Source: Ophiosphaerella korrae (taxonomy: Eukaryota > Ascomycota > Dothideomycetes > Pleosporales > Phaeosphaeriaceae). Taken from it: a stretch of DNA of 64,000 nt. The stretch covers positions 248,001-312,000 of the forward strand of contig JALNQF010000031.1 in the NCBI GenBank assembly GCA_028456385.1, in the 5' to 3' direction. The notes below the pieces were generated by a model, which worked only from the letters and a program-made list of their open reading frames with translations, was not told where the DNA came from and made no database searches. Positions 46,832 to 56,902 of the stretch are shown here, one piece after another (positions within the stretch are counted from its first letter, which is position 1; each line of letters opens with the position of its first letter). The position numbers and the translations under genes were made by a program.

Positions 46832-48239
46832 CTAAACCTGCGATGCAACCCCGAAGCTCAAAAAACTGCCCACCGTCAGGCCGCCAACAAGACACAAAGA
46901 CATGAATCCTCCCGCTGCTTCCCGCTCCTCGGGCTCTACATACTCGCTGAATCCCATCATGCAGCTGCTCCCTAGATATCCGTTCGTCATGCCGAAAAAT
47001 AGCTGGACGATGAACAGATAGAAGAAATCAGATGGCACAACTGCGCCTCTGTCGCCGATGTTACACAGGAAGTACAGCGGGACGAATAGGAAACGCGCAA
47101 TAGCTAGGCAGAACAGCAAGCGGGGACGATGCGTGAGGCGCAGGGCAGGCAGCGCGGGCCCCATGCGGCCCATGAGGTCGCCGAGATTCCAGAAGAAGAA
47201 GCCAAGCGGGATGAAAGTAGCGGGGTGGAATATGCGCGGGGAAGTATTTGGGTTGCGGACGCTGGCAATTTGGGAGGTAAAGACGGGGAAGAACATTGTT
47301 ATGGCGAAGGTGATGGCCACGGCGGAGGCGAGCCAGACGAGTTTCTTGAGAAGGCGAGTTAGGGGCACAGGTTTGCGGAGGCTGAAGGTTGAGGAAGCGA
47401 GGTCGTCGGGGTCGTGGCGGGCGGTTTGGTGGGCGCGCTGTTTGGGGCTGGGGGTGGTGAGGAGGTAGATGAAGGCCACGAGGGTGAGGAGGGAGACGAG
47501 AGTTGCGGTGAGAAAGTAGGCGAAGGCAGAGGTGCTGGATGTTTGCGGGGGCTTTCCATCGATGTTTTGGGTTTTGGTGACGGAAAGGACGGACACGATT
47601 TGGGTGACAGCGGGGAGGACGCCGGCGATGCCTTGGCCTGTCATGATGGCTTGGGTGTATTCTTCTCGTCCGAACCCTGAGACGAATGCGAACACGCCGT
47701 TCTGGCACATTCCTGTGGCCAGACTTGCGCTTAGAACCATGACCATGAGAAAGGCGAAGTATATGCCGGCTGAAATGGACACGAACAGTTTGGTGGATAG
47801 GGCGAGGAAGGTGAATATGACGGCATAGAGGCCGAGAGATGTAGTGATGCGCTTCGGGTAGTTGGCGTTCGCCTGTATCTTGGTGAGGACGATCATGGAC
47901 CCTAGATTTCCAACCGTGGATACAGAAAGAATGGCAGACTGGAAGTTGCGGAGGAGGTTGTCATTGGATTTAAAGCGGCGCTGGAAGTAGGGCGCTGCTG
48001 CGAGGAACATGTTCCTGTTATGTGGTCAGTCACACCGCATCTCGAGCAAGATGGGATGAAGCCTACCATGACCACAACATGGCCACCCCTAGGAGCAGGA
48101 AGACGGCGTAAGCGGTCCATGAGAACTTCTGGTCCTCGGCGTCGTCTATTTGGTCTCCGTCTAGAAACTCAGAGCCCTCGAGGGGTTCATAGGGTTGCTC
48201 TGGTGTATCACGGCCAAAGACATTCCGTAACCGGTCCAT
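46832..48239 (-). CDS. fun26: Equilibrative nucleoside transporter (SLC29/ENT), Fun26-like
   Basis: Two exons, 48239-48067 and 48014-46832, encode 451 aa. Starts MDRLRNVFGRDTPEQP with a cytosolic acidic stretch, then about 11 hydrophobic helices. ENT signatures are visible: GVAMLWSWNMFLAAAPYFQRRF at the exon junction (TM1), a Gly-rich TM5 segment (YTQAIMTGQGIAGVLPAVTQI), and C-terminal FFGMTNGYLGSSCMMGF and EREAAGGFMSLCLVGGLTVGSFLSF. Yeast Fun26 is a vacuolar or endomembrane nucleoside transporter; location here is inferred. The junction Trp codon is split TG/G by a 52-nt intron. A heptamer repeat occupies its promoter. Confidence 0.9.
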
Positions 48240-48672
48240 GGTGATGTGGGAGACGTGCTGTTGCGTGCTACGTGCTGCGTGCTACGTGCTGCGTGCTACG
48301 TGATGCGTGATGCGTGATGCGTGCTACGTGCTCGGAGGTGATAAGGAGACTGAGACACTGATAAGGGAGCGGACGTCTCCACAAACGAAAGACGGGGTTT
48401 ATCAAGATAAATGCATAGGCAGACACGCCCCAGGCTAGCGGAGGGCTAAGCAGAGACTCATGACACGATCATGAGGCGCATGCGCGGGTCATGTTGATAG
48501 TCTGCCTGTCTTCGTCGGGAGGCGACGCCTAGCCAGGTGATGTCGCGGGTGCTTGGCAGCGCTAGGTCATTGCGGGCGCTGCCGGCGTGGATGACGATCC
48601 CCACGCCCCACGTCTGCCCCTCGACACTTATCTTTATCCATCAACATGTGTGCAATGTGACACAACACCACC
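48240..48672. other. Divergent promoter between fun26 and iwr1, containing a heptamer repeat
   Basis: Short shared upstream region of two divergent genes; see the repeat at 48254-48333. No ORF. Confidence 0.6.
48254..48333 (+). repeat. Heptamer tandem repeat (CGTGCTR/CGTGATG)n
   Basis: About ten consecutive 7-nt units from 48264 (CGTGCTA, CGTGCTG, CGTGCTA, CGTGCTG, CGTGCTA, CGTGATG x3, CGTGCTA, CGTGCTC), with a degenerate unit before. Located 15-95 bp upstream of the fun26 start codon. CTA and CTG types alternate, implying a 14-nt higher-order unit. Confidence 0.9.
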
Positions 48673-49695
48673 ATGTCCAACCCTCCCCAGACCTTCTCCG
48701 TCAAGCGGAAGCGCCAGGATGCGCCGGTCGATACCCTGGTCTTTGACACCAAACGCCAACGGACCAAGGCCCTGAACTTCAAGTACAGGCGTCTCACCAA
48801 GCCGAACGATGCGCCGCAGCAGTATCCCGAGCCCGCTACACCGACGGGCGATCGAAGATTCGGGCCCCTGTCGACCCAGGGAAGGAGAGGTCACGTGTTG
48901 ACGGAGTTGAGAGCAGCAGAACAGGAGCAAAAGAAGGCCGAGAATGCACAACCCCAGGCCCCAGCACAAGACCCAGCGCCACAAGCCACGCCTCGCCCTC
49001 GGAAACGGCCTGGCGCAGGTAGTGCTTTGTTATCTACCACGGCCAATTCCACGCCCCAGAAAACTCTATCTGCTCAACCCTCGGAGCAGGACCTGCGCGA
49101 GCTCGAGGCCTTCTCCCACCAAGTCGAGAAGGAAGACAACCCCCACATACCCCTGACCTCGCCATCCAAATACAAGCCCAAGGCACCCGCGCAGCGTTTT
49201 GCACAGCGACACCCAGAAAAAGCGGCAGCGCTCAAAGCCGAATCCGCCCAGGCTGACGGCGATGCCATGGACATAGACACCGACGAATACGTCTACGACA
49301 CGTACGTCCGAGAGGCTATCCTCCCCGACGCCGACGGCAAGCTCCCCGAGCCCACCGGAACTATAGGCTTCCTCATGATCAGGGAGGACGATGAAGACTG
49401 GTGGAATGCCGATGCTGACAGTGACAACGAATTCGACACCGACGACGATGACGAGAACGCCGAGGACTACTACGCAAACGACTATCCCGAAGACGAACTC
49501 GATGAAGACGACGAGTACGATCGGAACTTATACCAGAAGAAATATCGCCATGGGAGCGATGACGAGGAGTTTGCTCTCAATGACGATAATGATGCCGCCA
49601 TTGGCAGTGGAGAAGACGAGGACGATTTACATTATAAAATGACGGTGCCAAAGGCCCAGAGAGCTGGGTATTGGGGTACGGTTGGAGAGACTTGA
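48673..49695 (+). CDS. iwr1: Iwr1-like RNA polymerase II nuclear import factor
   Basis: Single-exon ORF of 340 aa. The N-terminus SVKRKRQDAPVDTLVFD with KRQR is a bipartite nuclear-localisation-like start typical of Iwr1. The middle is Pro/Ala/Lys-rich. A conserved segment YVYDTYVREAI (~209) and GFLMIREDDEDWW (~230) lead into the Iwr1 signature ENAEDYYANDYPEDEL (~258-273) followed by acidic repeats. Iwr1 binds assembled RNA polymerase II in the cytoplasm and supplies the nuclear import signal. Divergent from fun26 with a 433-bp gap. Confidence 0.88.
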   Translation: MSNPPQTFSVKRKRQDAPVDTLVFDTKRQRTKALNFKYRRLTKPNDAPQQYPEPATPTGDRRFGPLSTQGRRGHVLTELRAAEQEQKKAENAQPQAPAQDPAPQATPRPRKRPGAGSALLSTTANSTPQKTLSAQPSEQDLRELEAFSHQVEKEDNPHIPLTSPSKYKPKAPAQRFAQRHPEKAAALKAESAQADGDAMDIDTDEYVYDTYVREAILPDADGKLPEPTGTIGFLMIREDDEDWWNADADSDNEFDTDDDDENAEDYYANDYPEDELDEDDEYDRNLYQKKYRHGSDDEEFALNDDNDAAIGSGEDEDDLHYKMTVPKAQRAGYWGTVGET

Positions 49696-50246
49696 GGTTT
49701 AATAGTGGTGGTGGATTATTTATTAGTAGCGATACCCCGCACGTAGTTGAATAGAACAACGTCTATTACTCTTCATGATTGTTCTCGTTTGATTAAAAGG
49801 AGCGATTCTCTTGGATGCTCGAGTGGTTGATGGAGCTGTTGCATCATGATGGAGCGAACTACTAATGGCTGGGCATGTCATGTCTTGCATTACAAAGTTT
49901 TGATACTACCTCATCCAGCATCCCTCTTTTCAGTTTCGTGGAAACCCATTCAGTAGAAACTGATTCAACCGTGTGACAAGATAAGGGTGTAGATAAACTT
50001 TTTTGTACATCACAAGAGGGGTTAATCATCCTACGCTAGATAGGAGCAACTATTTCCACGCGAGGAGTAGATATTATATTATGCAGAAATTATTCGCGAA
50101 GATTAAGTGATAAATTTATCCTAGGTCTATTGACATCCTTATGTTGGGAGCCGCACGTTTAGAGATCCGGAGGGGACATGCTAGGGGAGATATTATGCTC
50201 TATATTTTGAACTGGCTTTGGTACCTATCTACCAACTACAATTTTC
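49696..50246. other. Intergenic, nothing seen
   Basis: AT-richer than its flanks; 3' flanks of iwr1 and of the kinase pseudogene. Confidence 0.6.
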
Positions 50247-52352
50247 CTACGACTCTACAGTAAACGTTCCTTCAGGGTAGTACACGTAGTTCCTAATACA
50301 GTCTGCCATGCTCCGAAGTTGTTCCAATGTCCCTCCCTCTATTCTGTGTAGCTTGACGTCATATTGGAATATACCTGAAGTGCGTATTCTTAGGTCGAAG
50401 GCCATCTTTTTATGTGGGTAGATGCCCTGCTGATCATCCGCTACTTGTTGCTCCCGGACTACGCCAGTAGGGGTGGTCTCTCTCCCACACCTCCATTTAC
50501 GTTCTCCTATTTCAGACCACGGAATATTAAGTTGAGTCAGCGCTTCTCTCAACCCCATCTTAAGGAGAGCCAAAAGGCTATTGAAAACAAATACATGCGC
50601 TTCATTCAAGTACGGCGATGTATCCTTTTTTCTCTGGGAATGGCTGATAACTTCTCCTGAAGTAGAAATACTGGCTTTACTAGGTTGGCTCATCTGAAGA
50701 TCGCTACCACTTCCAGCATTTGGATGTACCACACCACGATCAGTTTTCTGCTCTACATCTGGATGGTAGGATTCTGGTGCTAGGATCACTGTCCGCCTGT
50801 GATATGGTAATTTTGGTACTGTCGAAATAGGATAGGAGTCCCAATTCAATTGCTCGGTGGGTGTTAAGAATGGTTTTTGCTCATATTGAGCAATTGATGA
50901 ACCAAAACTCTCACTGGAAGTAGAAGAATGCTTTTGCTCGCTTGGTGCTATTATGTCGAAATCCCAAGAGCAGTCTGTGACTGGGTCTACTTTTCCTTCG
51001 ACTGCGATCGATGATGACGAGCCCGATTGCTCTTCAGTTCTCAGCTTATCATCCAGTTCCCGAGTTGCCATTTCATTCTCATCAATGCTGCTTTGTATGG
51101 TGCTCCAGTGGGCCGAAGCAATACTAAGAGGTGGGTTATCCTGGGTCGCCTCTAGAGTAGCGGAAGGCGTAGCGTCCACGACGAACAAGCCATATGGTGC
51201 TTCATTTCTAGCCAGTCTAAGTAAAGTTCGGTACAATGGTAGAAGAATTTACCTTTGAATTTCGATTGATGATTGTGGAGATGTTTGTGTCTGCAAAGCA
51301 ATCCAGGGATGCTCCAATGCTTGATCCGCAGTAAGACGATCGCTCGGCAGGGGCCTCAATAACCTTCTTGTAAGGTCGCATCCAGCTTCTGTAATGTTTC
51401 GCGCGTTCAAAACGTGTTTCGGGAATGGTAATATGCCTCTAATGAAAGGAACTAAGCTTCCAGAAAAAGGCGACTCCGAAGTAAGAATCCTGAAAATGAT
51501 CTGCCCCAAAGACCACATGTCAACTGCGATTGTATACTCTTGAAGCCCATCGAAGTCTTCAACATCTAAAAGTCCATTTTGTGCGAGAACCTCTGGGGCT
51601 ACAAAGCCAAGAGTACTGCTGAAACTTCGGAGCGCCGTTACACCTTCTTCTACACGCTTAGTGACTCCGAAATCCCCAATCTTAACCCACCACTCAGGGT
51701 GAGGGGATTTGACAAGGATGTTTGACGGCTTTAAATCGCGATGAGCAAATCCGTTCTGATGCATAAAACTGAGGCCTTCTAGTAATTGAAATGTGATCTG
51801 TTGGACCTCCTGCTCTGCGAGCGGAGAAGAGATAAAATTCTGCAAATCACCATGGGGGAAATACTCCATGGTGATGAAAACGTGTCGGTTGTTCTCGAAC
51901 CAGCCAAATGATTCCACGAAGCAAGCATTGTACTATTTCTATCAGTTTCAGTGTAAACGGCAATTCTAATCTCTTGAAAGTTTGAGTTTGTCCATAGAAC
52001 GAGCCATACTTGTAAGGAAGTATTGGAAGAGACTCACTTTAGGGTGCGAAAATTTGGCGATGGCCTCTAGCTCTCGATGATAGCTATCTCCTGAATTCTG
52101 GATGCGTTTTCTGATGACCTTGACTGCTCGCCGATTAACCCGCGATTCGCCCTCTACTAACTTCTCAAGCTATACTTCCCCAAAAGTGCCCTCTCCTAGG
52201 CTCTTGACTCGTTTCCAATCCTGCACTTGCCGTATTTTCCTCTGGCGGCTACTTTGACCAGCCATTTCAATGACATGTCGTGTGATATCATTACGAATTG
52301 TTGTCCTCAGATTGGAATCTTTGACTAAATCTGACACTGGTGATGCCTGCAT
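50247..52352 (-). pseudogene. Ser/Thr protein kinase gene interrupted by TAG in the glycine-rich loop
   Basis: Transcript-order exons 52352-52038, 51932-51253 and 51216-50247 would encode about 654 residues. The kinase core is nearly complete: the P-loop KSLGEGTFGEV, then a TAG codon at 52172-52170 where a Trp or other aromatic residue is expected, then LEKLVEGES and RRAVKVI with the ATP Lys. Next come HRDLKPSNIL, KIGDFGVTK, GFVAPEVL and DMWSLGQIIF. The C-terminal third is Ser-rich and ends in a compact domain (ERKWRCGRE..FDLRIR..DVKLHRIEGGT) reminiscent of C-terminal regulatory domains of CAMK/AMPK-type kinases. One nonsense codon with otherwise open frames suggests recent inactivation, a strain-specific null, or sequence error. 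The last intron is only 36 nt. Divergent from the HeLo-like gene. Confidence 0.75.
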
Positions 52353-52852
52353 AACTCGTTACATGCACAAGACAACCACGTGGCAATCTCAAGTAGCAAG
52401 GGAATGATGGCTTCTTCCCAGGAACCTCGCTTTCTTGGTAGGGTATGCTCTTATACCGATGAAGCCGTATTTAAGAATCACCAGCACTTACGGGATGTAT
52501 TATGGGGGTTGAAGTTAGACTAAGGGAGTCTGAGTGAGAAGGCTGAGTTTTGAAGTTTACCTAGGCAGTTAGCCCCCTCCCACGTGACGATGCAGGCGCT
52601 ACATTACGAAAGCTCCATCTTTCGGCCTAACTCGCCCGGCTGAATATTTGTAGGCATTAGTATCTTCATATTGATTGTTCACCTTGATATTACCAGACCG
52701 TATGCACCCCACATTTTAAGAAAGTACCTACGAAAAGGGCATCAGCCATCGTAGCAATACCTATCTAGGGACCTGGGTAGGTAGTCAGTATTGACTTTGG
52801 AAAAATTTGCATCCACTCGCATTTACGCAGTCACTTTTTAGAGCGTTGCAAT
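52353..52852. promoter_or_regulatory. Divergent promoter of the kinase / HeLo-like pseudokinase pair
   Basis: 500-bp region between two start codons pointing away from each other. No ORF; no specific motif can be assigned. Shared regulation is an inference from orientation only. Confidence 0.4.
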
Positions 52853-54525
52853 ATGGTTGCTGAACTGGTCCTTGCAACCATCGCCACTGTTGACTTAGCG
52901 ATAAAGTATGCGATCTTCTAGGTTCCTCTCCAACCCACCTTGGAGATTTCTAATTTGTTGCAGGTATGGAAAAGTTCTCATTGGCCTCTACGCCTCGTAT
53001 CACAATGCATCTACTGAGATCAGTGAGAGAGTTCTCTTAATGGAAACAAATTGGCTCAAGACTGAGAAACAGCTCGATTTCCTGGAGCGTATTTGGGAAT
53101 CATTGGAAGAAGATCATCAAAAAATACAAGTACAGATGCTGAGACTTCTGATAAATAACTTTGAGACTGCGATCCATCAGGTCCGAAAATTGGACACAAA
53201 CCCCAAGGACATTAGCACAAGCAAAGGAACTGGAAAAAGGGGTTCAGAATATAAAAAGTGGAAGTATCCAGTGATAAAGAAAAGTTTGGATGCCACCCTA
53301 GCCTGTTTGGAGAAATGGCAACAAACATTCGACCCGACCTGGTACTTAATGCTAAGAATCTCGGACTCTATCCTCGACCACGAACTGGCAAACACTAAGT
53401 CAGCCACCACCTCCGCCAATGTTTCGGAGAAAGCGAGCGTCAATTCTATCACTACTGCAAATTCGATACGTAAATCGTTAAAACTGGAGCCTGAAGTTCG
53501 CTCCTCGATTTTTCTCCCTTACAGCGGGATTTCCGGTTCTACACGTACCCCTATCCCATACTCCACCGCGTCTCTACTTCAACGTGGGCCAAAAAACAGA
53601 ATTCATGTCCTCGATTCAGTTCCATGTTGTTCAGAGGTTGATAGTGCTGTCCAGAATAGAGACGTGCGTGATTTCGCACGAAAACTGGCCGATACAGATC
53701 CACTTCGTTTCAGACTTCTCCAATGTCGAGGCGTCGTGAGTGGTCGATGCCAACCAAAAGATCAAATCTTACGACTTCGTTTTTCATATACCACCAGCTC
53801 TAGCATCTCCCCAGAGTCTCCGGGACGTTTTGATCCAAGCGAAGCCTAACCTTAGTCTGAGTGTCCGCTTCCGAATCGCACAGCAACTAGCTCAGTCTGT
53901 TAGTTATGTTCATACGTATGGCTTCGTACACAAAAGCATCCGACCCGAGGCAATACTCATCTTCAATGACGATGACTCTGAATTAGCATCCTTGTTCTTG
54001 CTGGGGTTTGAAAAGTTTCGACTTGCAGAGGGCCAGACCTTGCGAGCTGGCGACTGCTTGTGGCAAAAGGACCTCTATAGACATCCGCGTCGATAGGGAC
54101 TCAAGCCAGAGGATGCATATATTATGCAGCACGACATATATAGTCTCGGAGTCTGTCTTCTAGAGATAGGTCTGTGGCAGACATTCGTATCGTACACGTC
54201 CACCCACCAAGGAAACGAGTCTGATACACAACCGGCAACTCCCCATCAAGATCCAATATTCTATCCTCTCTTGGAAGCGCTTGAAAGCCTAGAGAAAGAT
54301 GAAGTAAGAAAGGCATCTTTGGTCAAAGACTCGCTCGTGGCGCTTGCCCAGCGAGAACTGCCCAAGCGAATGGGCGACAAGTACGCTGACATTGTGGTTT
54401 CGTGTTTGACATGCTTAGATGAGAGTAATCCTGATTTCAGCGATGTGAGTGAATTCGTAGACGTGGATGATGTGATTATCGGGGTGCGTTACATTGAGAA
54501 GGTCAGTGCCAAATCATCACATTGA
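52853..54525 (+). pseudogene. HeLo-like N-terminal domain fused to pseudokinase; frameshift and nonsense codon
   Basis: Exon 1 52853-52905 (MVAELVLATIATVDLAIK) joins at 52964 to YGKVLIGLYASYHNAS; the amphipathic helical N-terminus resembles HeLo-like cell-death domains. Helical segments follow to ~residue 170 (LEKWQQTFDPTWYLMLRISDSILDHEL). The frame holds to RGVVS, where one extra base near 53736-53743 shifts it. The next frame continues VDANQKIKSYDFVFHIPPA, then SLRDVL and YVHTYGFVHKSIRPEAIL, where HKS replaces the catalytic HRD. A TAG at 54094-54096 falls where relatives have Gln (RHPRR-stop-GLKPED). YIMQHDIYSLGVCLLEIGLW and the conserved end GVRYIEK complete the family pattern, as I recall it. 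Members are common, uncharacterised proteins of filamentous fungi. A GTGAGT at the shift could be read as a donor, but no acceptor restores the frame without losing conserved sequence. Confidence 0.75.
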
Positions 54526-55762
54526 ATAACTGTTTGCCAAACGACACAGGTTTCCTGATATTAACTTTTGGCAGATATTACTGAAGCTGAGTGAGATATC
54601 AGTTTGATGATTGATCAAGTTGTACGGTGCGCTTTACCACCAAAATTGTACTGATGGTGAGGGACGTGACTCACATCGGATAGAAAAAGCTACAACTGTT
54701 GGCTCAGACGATTTTTAATTTTGATGTATGCAGCTTTCCGTAGGAGTATAACCTCGCGGTCGGATTTTTGGTGGTGTTTGCCATTCCAATATTGGCGCAT
54801 CTACCTGGTTTGCAAAATCGAAGATTACTACAATTCACTAGTCGAAAGTTTGTTCCATGCCGACGATCCTAGTAGTTAGATTTATTTAAAGCTGGGTGCT
54901 GGCTACATGGGAGTTTCAAGCTCTAAACACATGTTCCATCTCCTGCCATCCCTCGCGACATCATTAACCTTAAATATGTTTTCCACAAGCATTCACCAGA
55001 GAAAAATAGGTTCGATGATGGCTAAGCCTATCGGGAAATCTTACATAAGCTCGGTCAGTAAACCTAACCCCACGAGAACTATACTATCAACACTAAGTGC
55101 ACAACTCCCTAAACTTGTTCTAACCGTCTAGCAGACTTTATCCCTTCAACAGTCATCTCGGCCGAGCATCTGCAACGCCGAATCTTCGGCTTAGATTGTA
55201 TTCAAGGATGACCAACATTGTTTTCTGCCCCGCAGCAACGTACTTGACGTTGTCTCCTAGAACATTGATGCGTTTAGTCTAGGCCAAGCCATTTTGTTGT
55301 CATGCTCCAAGAGGTTTGCAAGGAATCTCTTGACGCCATCACAATGGGCTCCTGGGTACGGTAGAACTTCATCCTTACCAACGTGGGTGTTCCCGAATCC
55401 ATCTAAAAAGATCTTCCTGACGAAACATCTGTCAAAAGAGAGTGTTTGTAGAGGCCATCCCATTGCTTTGCTGTGATAATGACACAAAGGGCTTTGGGGA
55501 TTGTGGGCTGCTTTCGTGCGCCTTTCACCAGAAAAAATAGGTAGAAATGTGCTGTGTGTTGATATGTAGATTGCGTGATAGATACTGAGGATACCTAGTG
55601 GTTTGCAATGAGAATCATGCTCAAACCTGGTAACCATCTGCCCCACTATTGGTGCTGAACTACCCCTCATCCGCGTAAACATTGACCAAGCTTCACCACC
55701 ATTTCACTCAGGCTCCACCTTTTTGTAGAAGCCAGAGCCAGGGAGATTCTCGACCTGCCAAA
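54526..55762. other. Intergenic, no supported gene
   Basis: AT-rich part (54.5-55.1 kb) then mixed sequence; the 141-codon minus frame at 55257-55682 has no motifs or exon context. Confidence 0.55.
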
Positions 55763-56804
55763 ATGCAGTCTGGCATCTCAGGTACGCTTTTATCTTCTTT
55801 TATCCTCATGGTGATTGGCTGATGTTCATCTAGCTTCCCAGGAGCTCAAAGCAGCTCTCGACACGCTGATTACCTCGACCTCGCAGCGCGGCCTCATCGC
55901 CACGATCCAGCAAGAAACCATTGTGCCTGGCGCCACCATCCCCTCTTCTTCATCCTCCTTCCTCTCCGACCTCTCAGCCCTCGAGAGTCACACTGTACCC
56001 AATGCCGCCCTCTACATCCTCCTCCGCCGCGCCGACGACCTCTCCTCACCAGACAAATCCCTGGTAGCAGTAACCTACGTGCCCAACGCCGCGCCCGTCC
56101 GCCAAAAAATGCTTTTCGCCAGCACCCGCCTCACGCTCGTCCGCGAACTCGGCGGTGAACACTTCCCTGAAAGCATCTTCACCACCGAAGCCAGCGAACT
56201 CACCGCCGAGGGCTGGGAAAAGCACCTCGCGCACGAAGCCAAGGACAACCCCCTGACCGCAGAGGAGCAGTCGCTGCAGGACATCAAGGACGCGGAGGCG
56301 CTCGAAAGCAGGGGCACGCGCGGCCAGGGCCTCGCACAGGGTGGCCGCATCGCTATCCGCGCAGACGACGACATCGCCGCGGCCCTACGCACCCTCGGCG
56401 AAGGCAGCGCCAACAACCTCGTCCAGCTGCGCATGGATTCCAGCACAGAAACCCTGCAACTCGTGTCCAGCAGCGCCGCCACGCCCGCGACACTCTCCTC
56501 GCAACTCGACGCTACGGAGCCGCGCTTTGCGTTCTACAGGCACGATGATGCGGCGGGCTCCATCGTTTTCATCTCGACGTGTCCGAGCGTTGCGAAGATC
56601 CGCGAGCGCATGATTTATGCGGCGAGTCGCGGGAATGTCGTGGGGTTTGCGCAGAATGAAGGTGGGCTGAAGGTGGCGAAGAAGTTGGAGGCGACGAATC
56701 CTGAGGAGGTGAGTGAGAGCGTGTTGCTGGACGAGTTCAAGGAGGAGGAGGAGAGGGGGGAAAAGAGGGGGTTTGCGCGGCCGAAGAGGCCGGGGAAGAG
56801 GTAA
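55763..56804 (+). CDS. twf1: Twinfilin, two ADF/cofilin-homology domains
   Basis: Exons 55763-55781 (19 nt, MQSGIS) and 55834-56804 encode 329 aa, the usual twinfilin size. ADF-H 1 spans ~6-135 (ASQELKAALDTLI, ALYILLRR, VAVTYVPNAAPVRQKMLFASTRLTLVRELG). The linker has HLAHEAKDNPLTAEEQSLQDIK. ADF-H 2 spans ~180-300 (FAFYRHDDAAGSIVFISTCPSVAKIRERMIYAASRGNVV). A Lys/Arg tail RGFARPKRPGKR matches the capping-protein and phosphoinositide-binding tail of the family. Twinfilin sequesters ADP-actin monomers and caps filament ends at the cell cortex. The start MQSGISASQEL was chosen because it is the family's usual opening and needs the 52-nt intron. Confidence 0.92.
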
Positions 56805-56902
56805 ACGTAGACAGACGCAAGGTATGATGCTATGCCAGATGTGAAAAATACTGATGGACCTCTGTTGTTGGATTAATGCGTCTATCTTAACAGTCTACAT
56901 AT

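Noticed and set aside
47061..47708. 215-codon Arg/Pro/His-rich frame overlapping the nucleoside transporter
   Set aside because: Out-of-frame shadow of the ENT coding exon; composition is atypical of protein.
48254..48333. Could the heptamer array be a CRISPR or telomere-like array?
   Set aside because: Units are 7 nt with no spacers and do not match TTAGGG; it is a plain minisatellite in a eukaryotic promoter.
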